Positions 45,201 to 52,380 of a stretch of DNA of 64,000 nt are shown one piece after another. The stretch comes from Planctomycetaceae bacterium (GTDB taxonomy: Bacteria; Planctomycetota; Planctomycetia; Gemmatales; Gemmataceae): assembly GCA_013823135.1 (NCBI GenBank), contig PNLP01000030.1:1-64000 (forward strand), given 5' to 3'. The notes beneath the pieces were generated by a model. It made no database searches, was not told the origin of the DNA, and saw only the letters and a list, made by a program, of their open reading frames with translations. Numbering within the stretch: the stretch's first letter is position 1; the number at the start of each line of letters is the position of its first letter. The position numbers and the translations under genes are program-made.

Positions 45201-46077
45201 GACGCAGTACCAGGTGCCGCCGGATGAATGGTACTTCCAAGAGAATCGCGGCGAGCGAATGCCGTTCGCTGTCCTGTTGGAGATAGCCCTTCAGCCGTGC
45301 GGTTGGCTCGCTGCGTATTGCGGGTCGGCACTCACCAGCCCGGAAGATCTGTCGTTCCGAAACCTCGGTGGCAAGGCAATTCAACACCGCATCGTGACGC
45401 CGAGCACGGGCCTGCTGACCGTGAACGTCAAGATGACGAGCGTGTCCCGTTCCGCAGGGATGGTGATTCAGCATTACGAAATGCGTGTGCGGGACAGCGT
45501 TGGCCTCGTGTACGAAGGCACGACCTACTTCGGGTTCTTCTCGAAGCCCGCGCTGGCGAATCAGGTCGGCATTCGCGACGCGAAGATTCCGTGGCCGACC
45601 GACGGCGAACGCCTGCTGGCCGAGAAGGGAACGCTCCCCGACACGGTGCCCTTCCCTGGCCCGATGCTCCGCATGGTCGATCGCATCGACGCATTCCTTC
45701 CCAAAGGCGGGGCTGCGGGTCTGGGTCTGATTGTCGGCAAGATCGCGGTCGATCCCGAGTTCTGGTTCTTCAAGGCCCACTTCTACCAGGACCCGGTTTG
45801 GCCCGGATCGCTCGGCGTGGAGTCGTTCCTGCAACTGCTCAAGTACGTCGCGTGGCAGCGCTGGCGGTGTGCCCCGCCGGACGGTTACCAGACCGTGGCG
45901 ATCAACAAGCCGCACTCGTGGGTCTACCGCGGGCAGGTGCTTCCGACCGACAAGGAAGTGACCGTGGTGCTGGAAGTGACCGCAGCGGACGACGACGCCC
46001 AGCGCTTGACCGCAAACGGATTTCTGATTGTCGATGAACGTGTCATCTACCAGATGACGGACTTTACCCTAGAGTAG
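39283..46077 (+). CDS. pfaC: PfaC-like PUFA-synthase subunit (KS-CLF-AT-DH-DH-type) with three repeat-derived insertions
   Basis: 2264 residues. A ketosynthase (about 3-440) has C183 in LDAACASSL, H317 and H357. A chain-length-factor domain (about 480-830) has Glu at the cysteine position (E655 in VCSEEASAA), so it is not condensing-competent. An acyltransferase (about 960-1310) has FPGSGNHFDG and S1063 in GLSLGES. A Pro-rich linker (1345-1430) leads to four hotdog units forming two FabA-like dehydratase pairs, with catalytic His H1771 (CHFVDDMVMPG) and H2166 (AHFYQDPVWPG). PfaC normally is KS-CLF-DH-DH; the internal AT may replace PfaB. Palindromic elements are translated at about residues 605-613, 1459-1481 and 1887-1908, all at domain borders or loops. 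Confidence 0.9.
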   Translation: MTDRIAIVSVAGRFPGCGADLGRFWENVAGAADCSREVPPDRWILPPGRCTDPRIANPDTVYSTRGYYLDQFLPDLTDLDLDLGLVGQLDPLFQLVLDTGNRAWREARTDKLDRSRVGIVLGNICLPTDGSSDLCREILGQKVGLHASAGTHPLNRYVAGLPAGLLARGLRLGLGSYTLDAACASSLYAIKLAADELIAGRADAMLAGGCSRPDCQYTQMGFAQLRALSVSGRCGPFDTRADGLMVGEGAGVFVLKRLTDALRQGDRVLGVIASVGLSNDMHGNLLAPAKEGQLRAMRRAYQLAEWEPTDVDMIECHATGTPVGDAIEFDSLRELWGESGWVPGQCPIGSVKSTVGHLLTGAGAAALTKVLLAIRAEMLPPQANFATPAHGLRYANGPFKVLTKPEKWERRVAHEPRRAAVSGFGFGGVNAHLLLEEWTRIPSRKVSTSTDSQIVAMAHRARWKPPTHPGTSPVAAIPVAIVGIGSHFGSADSTRAFQERTLSGDPGTPTPKVNGWKLANASSPAGFGIEELQLPTDRFRIPPKELEETLPQQLLMLKVAAAALDDCRARVAFPAGDAPTTGVFVGLGLDPNTTNYHLRWAVLAQESGVGSQSSASICPPLSANRTMGALGSVAASRIARTFHVGGPSHTVCSEEASAARAVELGVRALQSGELDRVIVGGVDLACDPRTVLPGKVKTPGEGAAAFVMKRLEDAERDGDRIYATIRGIGVATDARTALERAEHDAADLYETAVRFNAVHDIGEAGAASAAASLVKACVGLWQEVQPDPARFWLRDRDEKPRRAKVTASGADGTHFAILLEEQPKKPGEITPNPEFSQPLGARLEGVFLVDGDSPATLLAAIERLAAFVKRAIPEPQVTTPGRSSLDTSFVLGKPLQQPKNIESLAREWFRETPPNRVQKLAVSFVARTTDELTEQIAFAKDSLTANPGSPFPPTAKPALRDRVFYSPHPLGPKGKVAFVFPGSGNHFDGMGRDLSAQWPDVLRRQQSENELLRSQFAPDHFWTGRAAEAPPREMMFGQVTVGSLVSDIAVSLGIRCDAMIGLSLGESAGLFGIRAWQTRDRMFRRMQQSTLFVSDLAPPYDAARKHWGISADDDVEWVIGVVAVSPDDVLAVLRPGLRAYLLIVNTPTECVIGGLRSDVTKLAVVLGKSVTALTGVTLAHCEAGRTVEIPYRELHTLPVTAPSGTTIYSGAWGKSYKPGEKTCAESITAGLLATIDVPAVIETAYRDGVRAFIEVGPGNSCVRMIDAILGDRPHMARAAHAAKQDAVSQILRLVANLAAERLPVNLAALYGTESRCVAHQEKADSTRNFVVIPVGGTASVTPVVHVPASVTTPDPNLIATPMPIVMPTPVPVFVPTPAPVPIFDPALIATPMPPAESAPASSPAYQEVGEWYSPAETAANVQTLAMEAQAAFLRVNQSYIETAAGIIRFQTQLIEAMSWRAGDVSPLFSLPNRGLTSPARQDVPRSLTYEECCAFAAGKVADALGERFAEVDTFPTRVRLPDGPLQLVDCITLIEGEPLSMTKGRVVTEHTVRSDRWYLEAGRIPTAISVEAGQADLFLSGYLGIDFQTRGLAVYRLLDAVVSFQRGLPKLGEKIVYDIHIDEFVKQGDSWIFRFWFDGTINGEPFIRMRNGVAGFFTAAALAAGKGIVQTTLDKKQLPGKRPSDWRDLVPQRECSLSPEQVDALRAGDLATAFGPAFAALRLRTPATLPSGMLRLVDRVPLIDPNGGRFGIGFVRAEFDIHPDDWFLTCHFVDDMVMPGTLMYECCLHTLRVLLMRMGWVGEAGEVVCEPVPGIDSRLKCRGQVLASTKTVTYEVTVKEVGYRPEPYCIADALMYADGKPIVEITNMTLRMSGLSREKLEGYWTTVSRDPKGSVPAPAALASGSRLNKVLYDKAKILAYSNGKPSEAFGEPYTIFDNDSIIARLPGPPFQFLDCVTDVTGEPFVMKAGAACETQYQVPPDEWYFQENRGERMPFAVLLEIALQPCGWLAAYCGSALTSPEDLSFRNLGGKAIQHRIVTPSTGLLTVNVKMTSVSRSAGMVIQHYEMRVRDSVGLVYEGTTYFGFFSKPALANQVGIRDAKIPWPTDGERLLAEKGTLPDTVPFPGPMLRMVDRIDAFLPKGGAAGLGLIVGKIAVDPEFWFFKAHFYQDPVWPGSLGVESFLQLLKYVAWQRWRCAPPDGYQTVAINKPHSWVYRGQVLPTDKEVTVVLEVTAADDDAQRLTANGFLIVDERVIYQMTDFTLE
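41096..41121. repeat. Short GGAGTCAGGAGTC repeat in frame in pfaC
   Basis: CAGGAGTCAGGAGTCGGGAG encodes QESGVGSQS in the chain-length-factor domain. It is related to the cluster at 3665-3797, but only one arm is present, so it may be a remnant. Confidence 0.65.
43657..43724. repeat. TGGCGAGC...GCTCGCCA element in frame in pfaC
   Basis: TGGCGAGCGGGGGACGTGAG and TCCCCTGTT on the left match AACAGGGGACTCACGTCCCC and CGCTCGCCA on the right almost perfectly. It encodes SWRAGDVSPLFSLPNRGLTS and a few more residues, just before the first dehydratase hotdog. It is the same element as at 60335-60398. Confidence 0.92.
44941..45005. repeat. GTTAGCCGCG-ended element in frame in pfaC
   Basis: GTTAGCCGCGACCCGAAGG on the left and CTCGCGGCTAAAC on the right. 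It encodes about 22 residues (VSRDPKGSVPAPAALASGS) between the two dehydratase pairs. Half of the same element lies at 56193-56222 (TTTAGCCGCGACCCGAAGGG). Confidence 0.8.
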
Positions 46078-46131
46078 TACCGCTAACCCGGGATCCCTCC
46101 TGGCCGCTGTCGCCCGACCCACAGCAAGCGC

Positions 46132-47256
46132 ATGAGATACAACCAAGTTCATCTCGAAGCCATCGGGTACGAACTCGCACCCGTGGTGGTCTCGACTGCC
46201 GAACTGGAATCGCGGCTCGCGCCGGTGTACCAGGCGCTCAACATGAGTCCGGGGCAACTCGAGTTGCTCACCGGAATCAGTGAGCGGCGCTGGTGGGAGC
46301 CGGGGTTTTCGCTGTCGCAAGGCGCGACGGCGGCAGCCAGGAAAGCGCTGGCCACGGCCGACATCTCCGGGTCAGACATCGACGTATTGATCTACGCCGG
46401 GGTGTGCCGCGAGCAGTTCGAACCGGCGACCGCGTGTGCCGTGGCCAACGAACTGAAGATCAGCCCCGATGCCGCGATCTTCGACCTGAGCAACGCTTGC
46501 CTTGGTGTGCTCAACGGGATCGTGGATATCGCCAACCGCATCGAGTTGGGTCAAGCGCGTGCGGGGCTCGTGGTCTCCGCCGAGACGGCTCGCGAGATCA
46601 ACGAGAACGTCATCGACCACATGATTCGCTCGAAGTCGGTCGAGTTCTTCCGCGAGTCGATCGCGACGCTCACGGGCGGTTCCGGTGCGGTTGCGGTGCT
46701 GGTCGTGGGCGAGGAACTGTCCCGCGAGAAGCGACGCAAGTTGCTCGGCGGTGTGACCCAAAACGCTCCGCAGCACCACTCGCTGTGCCGCTGGGGAATC
46801 AAGTCGCTGCTGCCGTCGGGTGTGCAGGCTGTGGAACGGGTGTTCGGTCAGCAGGCGAAGTCGATCGTGCAACGCGGCATCGACCTGGGCTTGCGGCACG
46901 TGATGGTCCCGTTCATGGAGACCCACGCAGGCGAAGTGCTCAAGTACGGCGTCGATGTCGGCTTCCGGACGTGGAAGAAGTTCCTGACCCAGATTGGCTG
47001 GCAGAACGGCGAACTCGACAAGGTGATCTGCCATCAAGTTGGGGCGGGGCACCAGGACGCGATGCTGAAGGCGTTCGGCATCATGCCGGAGAAGAACTTC
47101 AGCACGTTCGAGTTTCTGGGGAACATGGGCACGGTGTCGCTGCCGATGACGGCGGCCCTCGCGGAGGAACGTGAGTTCCTCAAGCCTGGCGACAACGTCG
47201 GCTTCCTCGGCATCGGAAGCGGCCTGAACTGCCTCATGCTCGGGATCGAATGGTGA
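46132..47256 (+). CDS. oleA: OleA-like head-to-head acyl condensing enzyme
   Basis: 374 residues of the thiolase fold, ketosynthase-III/OleA type. Catalytic residues are C123 in LSNACLGVLNG, H301 in VICHQVGAGHQ and N331 in FLGNMGTVSLP. The last motif and the length fit OleA rather than FabH. OleA joins two activated acyl chains by non-decarboxylative Claisen condensation to a long-chain beta-keto acid. It lies 54 bases after pfaC. Its stop overlaps the start of oleB by seven bases, and OleB, OleC and OleD homologues follow in order, which supports the assignment strongly. Confidence 0.92.
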   Translation: MRYNQVHLEAIGYELAPVVVSTAELESRLAPVYQALNMSPGQLELLTGISERRWWEPGFSLSQGATAAARKALATADISGSDIDVLIYAGVCREQFEPATACAVANELKISPDAAIFDLSNACLGVLNGIVDIANRIELGQARAGLVVSAETAREINENVIDHMIRSKSVEFFRESIATLTGGSGAVAVLVVGEELSREKRRKLLGGVTQNAPQHHSLCRWGIKSLLPSGVQAVERVFGQQAKSIVQRGIDLGLRHVMVPFMETHAGEVLKYGVDVGFRTWKKFLTQIGWQNGELDKVICHQVGAGHQDAMLKAFGIMPEKNFSTFEFLGNMGTVSLPMTAALAEEREFLKPGDNVGFLGIGSGLNCLMLGIEW

Positions 47257-48230
47257 ACCCAATTCGGAATGCGGAATTCGGAATGCGGAATGAAACCCCT
47301 GCCAGTGCTCCCTCTTCAATTCCGAGTTCCGAATTCCGCATTCCGAACTCGGCCGGGTATCCCTTCACGCCGCAATCGTTCCCGCGATCAGCCGGGCGCA
47401 TGAGCTACCTCGATGAAGGTAGCGGCGATCCGGTCGTGATGGTCCACGGCAACCCAACGTGGAGCTTCTACTACCGCAACCTCATTCTCGCGCTCCGCGA
47501 CTCGCACCGCTGCATCGCCCCCGACCACATCGGCTGCGGCCTCTCCGACAAGCCGCCGGTCACCGCCTACGACTACTCGCTGAAGTCGCGCGTCGATGAT
47601 CTCGAAGCGTTGCTCGATCATCTTGGCGTGAAGGAAAACATCACGCTTGTCGTTCAGGACTGGGGCGGCATGATCGGGATGGCATACGCCGCACGGCATC
47701 CCGAGCGGATCAAGCGAGTCGTGGCGACCAATACGGGAGCGTTCCCGCTGCCGAAGTCGAAGCCGTTCCCGTGGTCGCTGTGGCTGGGCCGCAACACCCG
47801 CCTCGGCGCGTGGCTGATCCTGAAGCGGAACGCATTCTGTCGAATCGCGGCGCGGTGGTGCGTCACGCGGAAGAAGCTGCCCGCCGAAGTTCGCGAGATG
47901 TACCTGAAGCCTTACGACACGCCCGAGCACCGCGTGGCGGTGCTCAAGTTCGTGCAGACGATTCCGCTGAGTGAAAGCGACCCCGGCTACGACATCGTGA
48001 GTGACACCGCGTTGTCACTGTCGCGGTTCGCAGCCGTTCCAACACTCTTGCTGTGGGGGATGCGGGACTTCGTGTTCGACCGCCACTTCCTCGCGGACTG
48101 GCAGCGTTACTTCCCGCACGCCGAAACGCACACCTGGCCCGACTGCGGCCACTACCTGCTCGAAGACGCGGGCGAGGAAGCGATTCCGATGATTCGCGAG
48201 TTCCTGGCGAAACACCCCATCACCCCGTGA
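47250..48230 (+). CDS. oleB: OleB-like beta-lactone decarboxylase (haloalkane dehalogenase family)
   Basis: 326 residues. Alpha/beta-hydrolase fold of the haloalkane-dehalogenase group: oxyanion loop HGNPTWSFYYR, nucleophile D137 in VVQDWGGMIG, and catalytic H301 in DCGHYLLED. An aspartate rather than serine nucleophile is the hallmark of this family and of OleB. OleB converts beta-lactones from OleC to cis-olefins by decarboxylation. The first roughly 35 residues (NAEFGMRNETPASAPSSIPS and neighbours) are translated from a palindromic repeat. The fold proper begins near YPFTPQSFPRSAGRMSYLDE. The start overlaps oleA. Confidence 0.92.
   Translation: MVNPIRNAEFGMRNETPASAPSSIPSSEFRIPNSAGYPFTPQSFPRSAGRMSYLDEGSGDPVVMVHGNPTWSFYYRNLILALRDSHRCIAPDHIGCGLSDKPPVTAYDYSLKSRVDDLEALLDHLGVKENITLVVQDWGGMIGMAYAARHPERIKRVVATNTGAFPLPKSKPFPWSLWLGRNTRLGAWLILKRNAFCRIAARWCVTRKKLPAEVREMYLKPYDTPEHRVAVLKFVQTIPLSESDPGYDIVSDTALSLSRFAAVPTLLLWGMRDFVFDRHFLADWQRYFPHAETHTWPDCGHYLLEDAGEEAIPMIREFLAKHPITP
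47260..47350. repeat. AATTCGGAATGCGGAA palindrome forming the OleB N-terminus
   Basis: AATTCGGAATGCGGAATTCG on the left and TTCCGAATTCCGCATTCCGA on the right. Same family as 9401-9503 in UbiD. It is open in the oleB frame throughout and sits between the oleB start codon and the first conserved residues. Confidence 0.9.
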
Positions 48231-48262
48231 AGCGGCCGCCCCGGCGGGGCGGCGGCTAAACA

Positions 48263-50029
48263 ATGCCCAACACTTCTCTTAATGTGGCCTCGCACTTAGC
48301 GCGGATGGCGGCCGACCACCCGACGCAGGTGGCCGTTCACTTCCCGCGGCGTGGCGTGAAACCCACGGGCACTTCCGAACACATCGCCATCACGTTCGCC
48401 GAACTGAACGCTGACGCCGACGCCATCGCTCACGGGTTGGTCGCTGCGGGGATCACTCGCGGCACACGCACGGCGCTCATGGTGCCGCCAAGTCCGGACT
48501 TCTTCGCGCTCACGTTTGCCCTCTTCAAGGTCGCGGCCGTGCCCGTGCTCATCGACCCCGGCATGGGCGTTCGCAATCTCGGCCGCTGCATCGCGGATGC
48601 TGAACCGCAAGCGTTCGTCGGCATCGCGAAGGCAAATGCCGCACGCCGCGTGCTGGGTTGGGGCAAGAAGACGATTCGCGCAACCGTGAACGCCGGCCGC
48701 TGGCGATTCCTGTGCAACACGTCGCTGGCGCGGTTGCGTCTGCTTGGTCAGTCACGCGGTGCGTATCCGATTCCCGATGTGGCACGCGACGAACCCGCCG
48801 CGGTGCTATTCACGAGTGGAAGCACGGGTATCGCGAAGGGTGCGGAGTACACGCACGGCATCTTCGCGGCACAGGTCGATTCGCTGAAGGCGACCTATGG
48901 CATCGAGCCGGGCGAGATCGACCTCTGCACGTTCCCGCTGTTCGCGCTCTTCGGCCCCGCGCTCGGTATGACGTGCGTGATCCCGGATATGAACCCGACG
49001 CGGCCGGCACAACTCGACCCACGCAAGGCGGTGGCGCAGATCCGGCAGTTCGGCGTCACGAATATGTTCGGCTCGCCCGCCGTCATCAGGCGATTGGGCG
49101 ATTGGGCTGCAAGCCTTGAGAACCCTGCGATGGGGATTTACGCGGCTCGACTGCCCACGCTGCGTCGTGTCATCTCCGCCGGTGCTCCAGCGTCGGCCGC
49201 ATCGCTTGAGCGATTCGTCAAGCTGCTGTGCGAGTCCGCTCAGGTGTTCACGCCGTATGGTGCAACGGAAGCATTGCCGGTTGCAAACATCGGCAGCCGC
49301 GAGATACTGGGCGAAACCCGTCGGTTGACCGAACAGGGCAAGGGCGTCTGCATCGGTCGCCCGGTTGCCGGAATGGAAGTGGCCGTGATTCCGATCTCCG
49401 ATGAGCCGATACCGGAATGGTCCGACGCGCTGCGGTTGCCAGCGGGCGAAATCGGCGAGTTCGTGGTTCGCGGGCCGGTCGTGACGCAGCGATACTTCAA
49501 CCGCCCGGAATCGACCGCACTCGCGAAGATACGCGACCCGAATACCGGCGAGGTTCTGCACCGCATGGGCGACGTGGGCTACATCGACGACACCGGCCGA
49601 ATGTGGTTCTGCGGCCGCAAGTCGCACCGCGTCGTGACCCCACACGGCACACTCTTCACGGACATGGTCGAGCCGATCTTTAACACCGTACCCGGCGTAT
49701 TGCGAACGGCGCTGGTAGGTGTGACGCGAGATGGGGCGACGCATCCAGTCTTATGCGTTGAATATGTGCGAGTGCCCGGTGTAGTCATCTTCGACGGCAC
49801 CGAACACGACTTTCACGAAGATGATTTGCGTGCGGTGGGGCAACAGTTCAATCTCACTCGCGAAATCATCACCTTCCTCGAACACCCTGGTTTCCCCGTG
49901 GATGTGCGGCACAACTCGAAGATCTTCCGCGAGAAACTGGCTGTGTGGGCCGACAAGCAGTTGGGTAAAAACTGGAGCCCGACGAAAGCCCACGGACAGG
50001 AGTCTGTGGGCGTGGAGGGCTCCACATGA
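48263..50029 (+). CDS. oleC: OleC-like beta-lactone synthetase (AMP-dependent synthetase family)
   Basis: 588 residues. ANL-family adenylating enzyme: P-loop LFTSGSTGIAKGAEYTHG, A5-type YGATEALPVANIGS, A7-type region MGDVGYIDDTGRMWFCGRK, and C-terminal lysine area NSKIFREKL. OleC activates the beta-hydroxy acid made by OleA/OleD and closes it to a beta-lactone. Distinction from an acyl-CoA synthetase rests on context (between oleB and oleD) and on resemblance. It starts 32 bases after oleB, following a palindrome half-copy, and its stop overlaps the oleD start (ATGA). Confidence 0.9.
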   Translation: MPNTSLNVASHLARMAADHPTQVAVHFPRRGVKPTGTSEHIAITFAELNADADAIAHGLVAAGITRGTRTALMVPPSPDFFALTFALFKVAAVPVLIDPGMGVRNLGRCIADAEPQAFVGIAKANAARRVLGWGKKTIRATVNAGRWRFLCNTSLARLRLLGQSRGAYPIPDVARDEPAAVLFTSGSTGIAKGAEYTHGIFAAQVDSLKATYGIEPGEIDLCTFPLFALFGPALGMTCVIPDMNPTRPAQLDPRKAVAQIRQFGVTNMFGSPAVIRRLGDWAASLENPAMGIYAARLPTLRRVISAGAPASAASLERFVKLLCESAQVFTPYGATEALPVANIGSREILGETRRLTEQGKGVCIGRPVAGMEVAVIPISDEPIPEWSDALRLPAGEIGEFVVRGPVVTQRYFNRPESTALAKIRDPNTGEVLHRMGDVGYIDDTGRMWFCGRKSHRVVTPHGTLFTDMVEPIFNTVPGVLRTALVGVTRDGATHPVLCVEYVRVPGVVIFDGTEHDFHEDDLRAVGQQFNLTREIITFLEHPGFPVDVRHNSKIFREKLAVWADKQLGKNWSPTKAHGQESVGVEGST

Positions 50030-51024
50030 AAGCCCTGGTTACCGGTGGCGGGGGGTTCCTCGGCGGCGAGGTCGTGCGGCTCCTGCGGCAGCGCGGCGAC
50101 ACCGTGCGTTCATTCACTCGCTCCGCGTACCCGTGGCTCGATGAACTCGGCGTCGAGCAAACTCTCGGCGACCTCGCCAACCTGCAAGATGTCGAAAACG
50201 CCGTTGCGGGCTGCGACATCGTGTTCCACGTGGCCGCCAAGGCCGGCGCGTGGGGGCGATACGCCGACTTCCACAACACGAACGTCGTCGGCACCAACAA
50301 CGTGATCGCGGCGTGCAAGAAGCACGGCGTTCGCAAGCTCGTGTACACCAGCACGCCGAGCGTCGTTCACGGCGGCGGCGACATCGAGAACGGGAACGAA
50401 TCGCTGCCGTACCCGAAGCACTTCGACGCACACTATCAGGCGACGAAAGCCGCAGCCGAGAAGGCGGTCGTCGCCGCGAACGGTCCCGAACTCGCCACGG
50501 TCACGCTTCGCCCGCACCTCATCTTCGGCCCCGGCGATCCGCACCTGATTCCGCGAATTCTCGCAGCGGCACGTGCCGGGAAACTCCGCCGCATCGGCTC
50601 GCGACCGGTGAAGGTAGACGCCACTTACATCGACAACGCCGCTGCGGCACACATCAACGCCGCTGACAAACTCGCGATCGGTTCGCCGTGTGCCGGCAAG
50701 GCGTACTTCATCTCCAACGACGAACCCGTGGAACTGTGGGGTTTCATCGACCGCATCCTGGCGGAGGCCGGGTTGCCGCCGGTCTCGCGACGCATCAGTG
50801 CGTGGAAGGCACGGTTCGCGGGGCGGATGCTCGAATGGATGTACTGGATGTTCCGCCTGTCGGGTGAGCCGCCGATGACGCGGTTCGTCGCAGTTCAGAT
50901 GTCCACAGCGCACTGGTACGACATCTCGGCCGCGAAACGCGATCTGGGCTATGCGCCAACCGTGTCGGTGGACGAAGGGGTGAAGCGTCTCGGCGAACGC
51001 CTGCGAGCCACCGGCCACACCTGA
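50026..51024 (+). CDS. oleD: OleD-like NAD(P)-dependent 2-alkyl-3-ketoacid reductase
   Basis: 332 residues of the extended SDR/3-beta-HSD family. Rossmann GGGGFLGGE near the start, a DLANLQDVENAV strand, serine/threonine in YTSTPSVVHGG, and the catalytic pair Y137/K141 in HYQATKAAAEK. OleD reduces the beta-keto acid from OleA. It is translationally coupled to oleC by an ATGA overlap, so a fixed ratio of the two is expected. This is the last gene of the olefin block; an RNA ligase gene follows after 66 bases. Confidence 0.92.
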   Translation: MKALVTGGGGFLGGEVVRLLRQRGDTVRSFTRSAYPWLDELGVEQTLGDLANLQDVENAVAGCDIVFHVAAKAGAWGRYADFHNTNVVGTNNVIAACKKHGVRKLVYTSTPSVVHGGGDIENGNESLPYPKHFDAHYQATKAAAEKAVVAANGPELATVTLRPHLIFGPGDPHLIPRILAAARAGKLRRIGSRPVKVDATYIDNAAAAHINAADKLAIGSPCAGKAYFISNDEPVELWGFIDRILAEAGLPPVSRRISAWKARFAGRMLEWMYWMFRLSGEPPMTRFVAVQMSTAHWYDISAAKRDLGYAPTVSVDEGVKRLGERLRATGHT

Positions 51025-51090
51025 TGCGAACCTCGGGACCGCCGGCGCACTCAGTTCAGATGTTTAGCCGCTACTCCGGCGGAATCGCCC

Positions 51091-52365
51091 ATGAACCTCC
51101 GGCTCGATCACCTCCTCGATGAACTCCGCGATCGCGGTTCTGCCATCCTTACCGCGATTGATGCCGACCCGCTCCTCGTGCGTCGGCAAGCCGGTTCGCT
51201 CGTGCTCACGAACGCCGGGGGAGCGCTGTTCACGCCGCAAGAAGCGCATCAGCTTTTCGCCAAGGGGCTGGTGTATTGCCGCGATCCGTTCCGGGTCGTG
51301 TCGCTGCCGCTGGTGAAGATCTACAACCTCGGCGAACGGTCCGTGTCCGTTGCTGACATCGCCGGGCTCGCGGCCGAACCCGACGCTCGCCTGCACTTCC
51401 TCCACAAGCTCGACGGAACGTTGATCCAGCGATTCCAGCACGATGGCCGCGTGTACTTCACCACCCGCGGCATGATCGAAGGCGGCCCCGTGGTTGGCGT
51501 GCAGGACGAAGACGCCCCGGAGAGCGCGAAGAACTTCGACTTCCTCGGCACGGCCCGCCAGGTCGCGGCACGGCTGTACCCAGCGCTGTGCGAAGCGCGA
51601 CCCGAGCTCGATGGCCTCACGCTGGTGTTTGAGTTCCTCCACCCCGAGACGCGGGTCATCACGAACTACGGCGAGCGCGAAGACCTCGTGTTGCTCGGGT
51701 GCTTCGACCGGCACGACTTCCGCTACCGCACGTACCGCGAGGTGCGTGAACTGGCCGCGGCGCACAACCTCACGGTTGTGGATGAGTTCTCGCCCGCCGG
51801 CAGCACGCTCGCGGAGCAGATCGATTCGCTCCTCGCGGCGATTGCCGGCACCGATCAGGAAGGGACGGTCATCACCATCGAGCACGGGCACCGCGTGGTG
51901 TACCGCGTGAAGGTGAAGTCGCCGGATTACCTGCGTGTGCTGAAACTGGTGGTCACCTGCACCTACCCACGCACCGCCGAGTTGATCGACGCGAACCCGC
52001 TGTTCTGCGACTGGTCGAACTTCGAGACTCACCTGCGTGGCCTGGGTCGCGAGCAGGTGCCCGAGGAAGTGCTGGGCTTCTACCGCGAGCACTTCGACGC
52101 GCACGCCGCGTACCTCGCCGATTGCGAACGGCTGCGGGCGTGGGGGGCCGAGACCGCGGCCCGAGTGCTTGCAGAAGCGCGGGCCGAAGCCGGCGATGCG
52201 GACCGGCGCTTGTTGCGGAAGTGCTTTGCGGCCCGTGCGGTGAAGTTGCCGTTGCGGCCGCTGCTGTTCGCGGCGTTCGATGGCTCGCTCGATGTGCCGA
52301 CCGTGCGGAAGATCGCGAGCACCCCGGCCGAGGCGAAGGAAGCACTCGCGAAGATCACCGACTGA
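51091..52365 (+). CDS. T4 Rnl1-like RNA ligase
   Basis: 424 residues. All nucleotidyltransferase motifs are seen in order: motif I K106 in HKLDGTLIQRF (adenylated lysine), motif III/IIIa E181 in LVFEFLHP, motif IV E257 in EGTVITIEHG, motif V K274 and K276 in YRVKVKSPDYL. The C-terminal 150 residues are helical, as in Rnl1-type ligases. Such enzymes seal RNA 3'-OH and 5'-phosphate ends, often repairing cleaved tRNA anticodon loops. No kinase/phosphatase partner is adjacent. It shares direction with the ole genes, but a functional tie is not evident. A tRNA-like sequence lies 280 bases downstream. Confidence 0.88.
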   Translation: MNLRLDHLLDELRDRGSAILTAIDADPLLVRRQAGSLVLTNAGGALFTPQEAHQLFAKGLVYCRDPFRVVSLPLVKIYNLGERSVSVADIAGLAAEPDARLHFLHKLDGTLIQRFQHDGRVYFTTRGMIEGGPVVGVQDEDAPESAKNFDFLGTARQVAARLYPALCEARPELDGLTLVFEFLHPETRVITNYGEREDLVLLGCFDRHDFRYRTYREVRELAAAHNLTVVDEFSPAGSTLAEQIDSLLAAIAGTDQEGTVITIEHGHRVVYRVKVKSPDYLRVLKLVVTCTYPRTAELIDANPLFCDWSNFETHLRGLGREQVPEEVLGFYREHFDAHAAYLADCERLRAWGAETAARVLAEARAEAGDADRRLLRKCFAARAVKLPLRPLLFAAFDGSLDVPTVRKIASTPAEAKEALAKITD

Positions 52366-52380
52366 CCGAGATCGCGGTTG

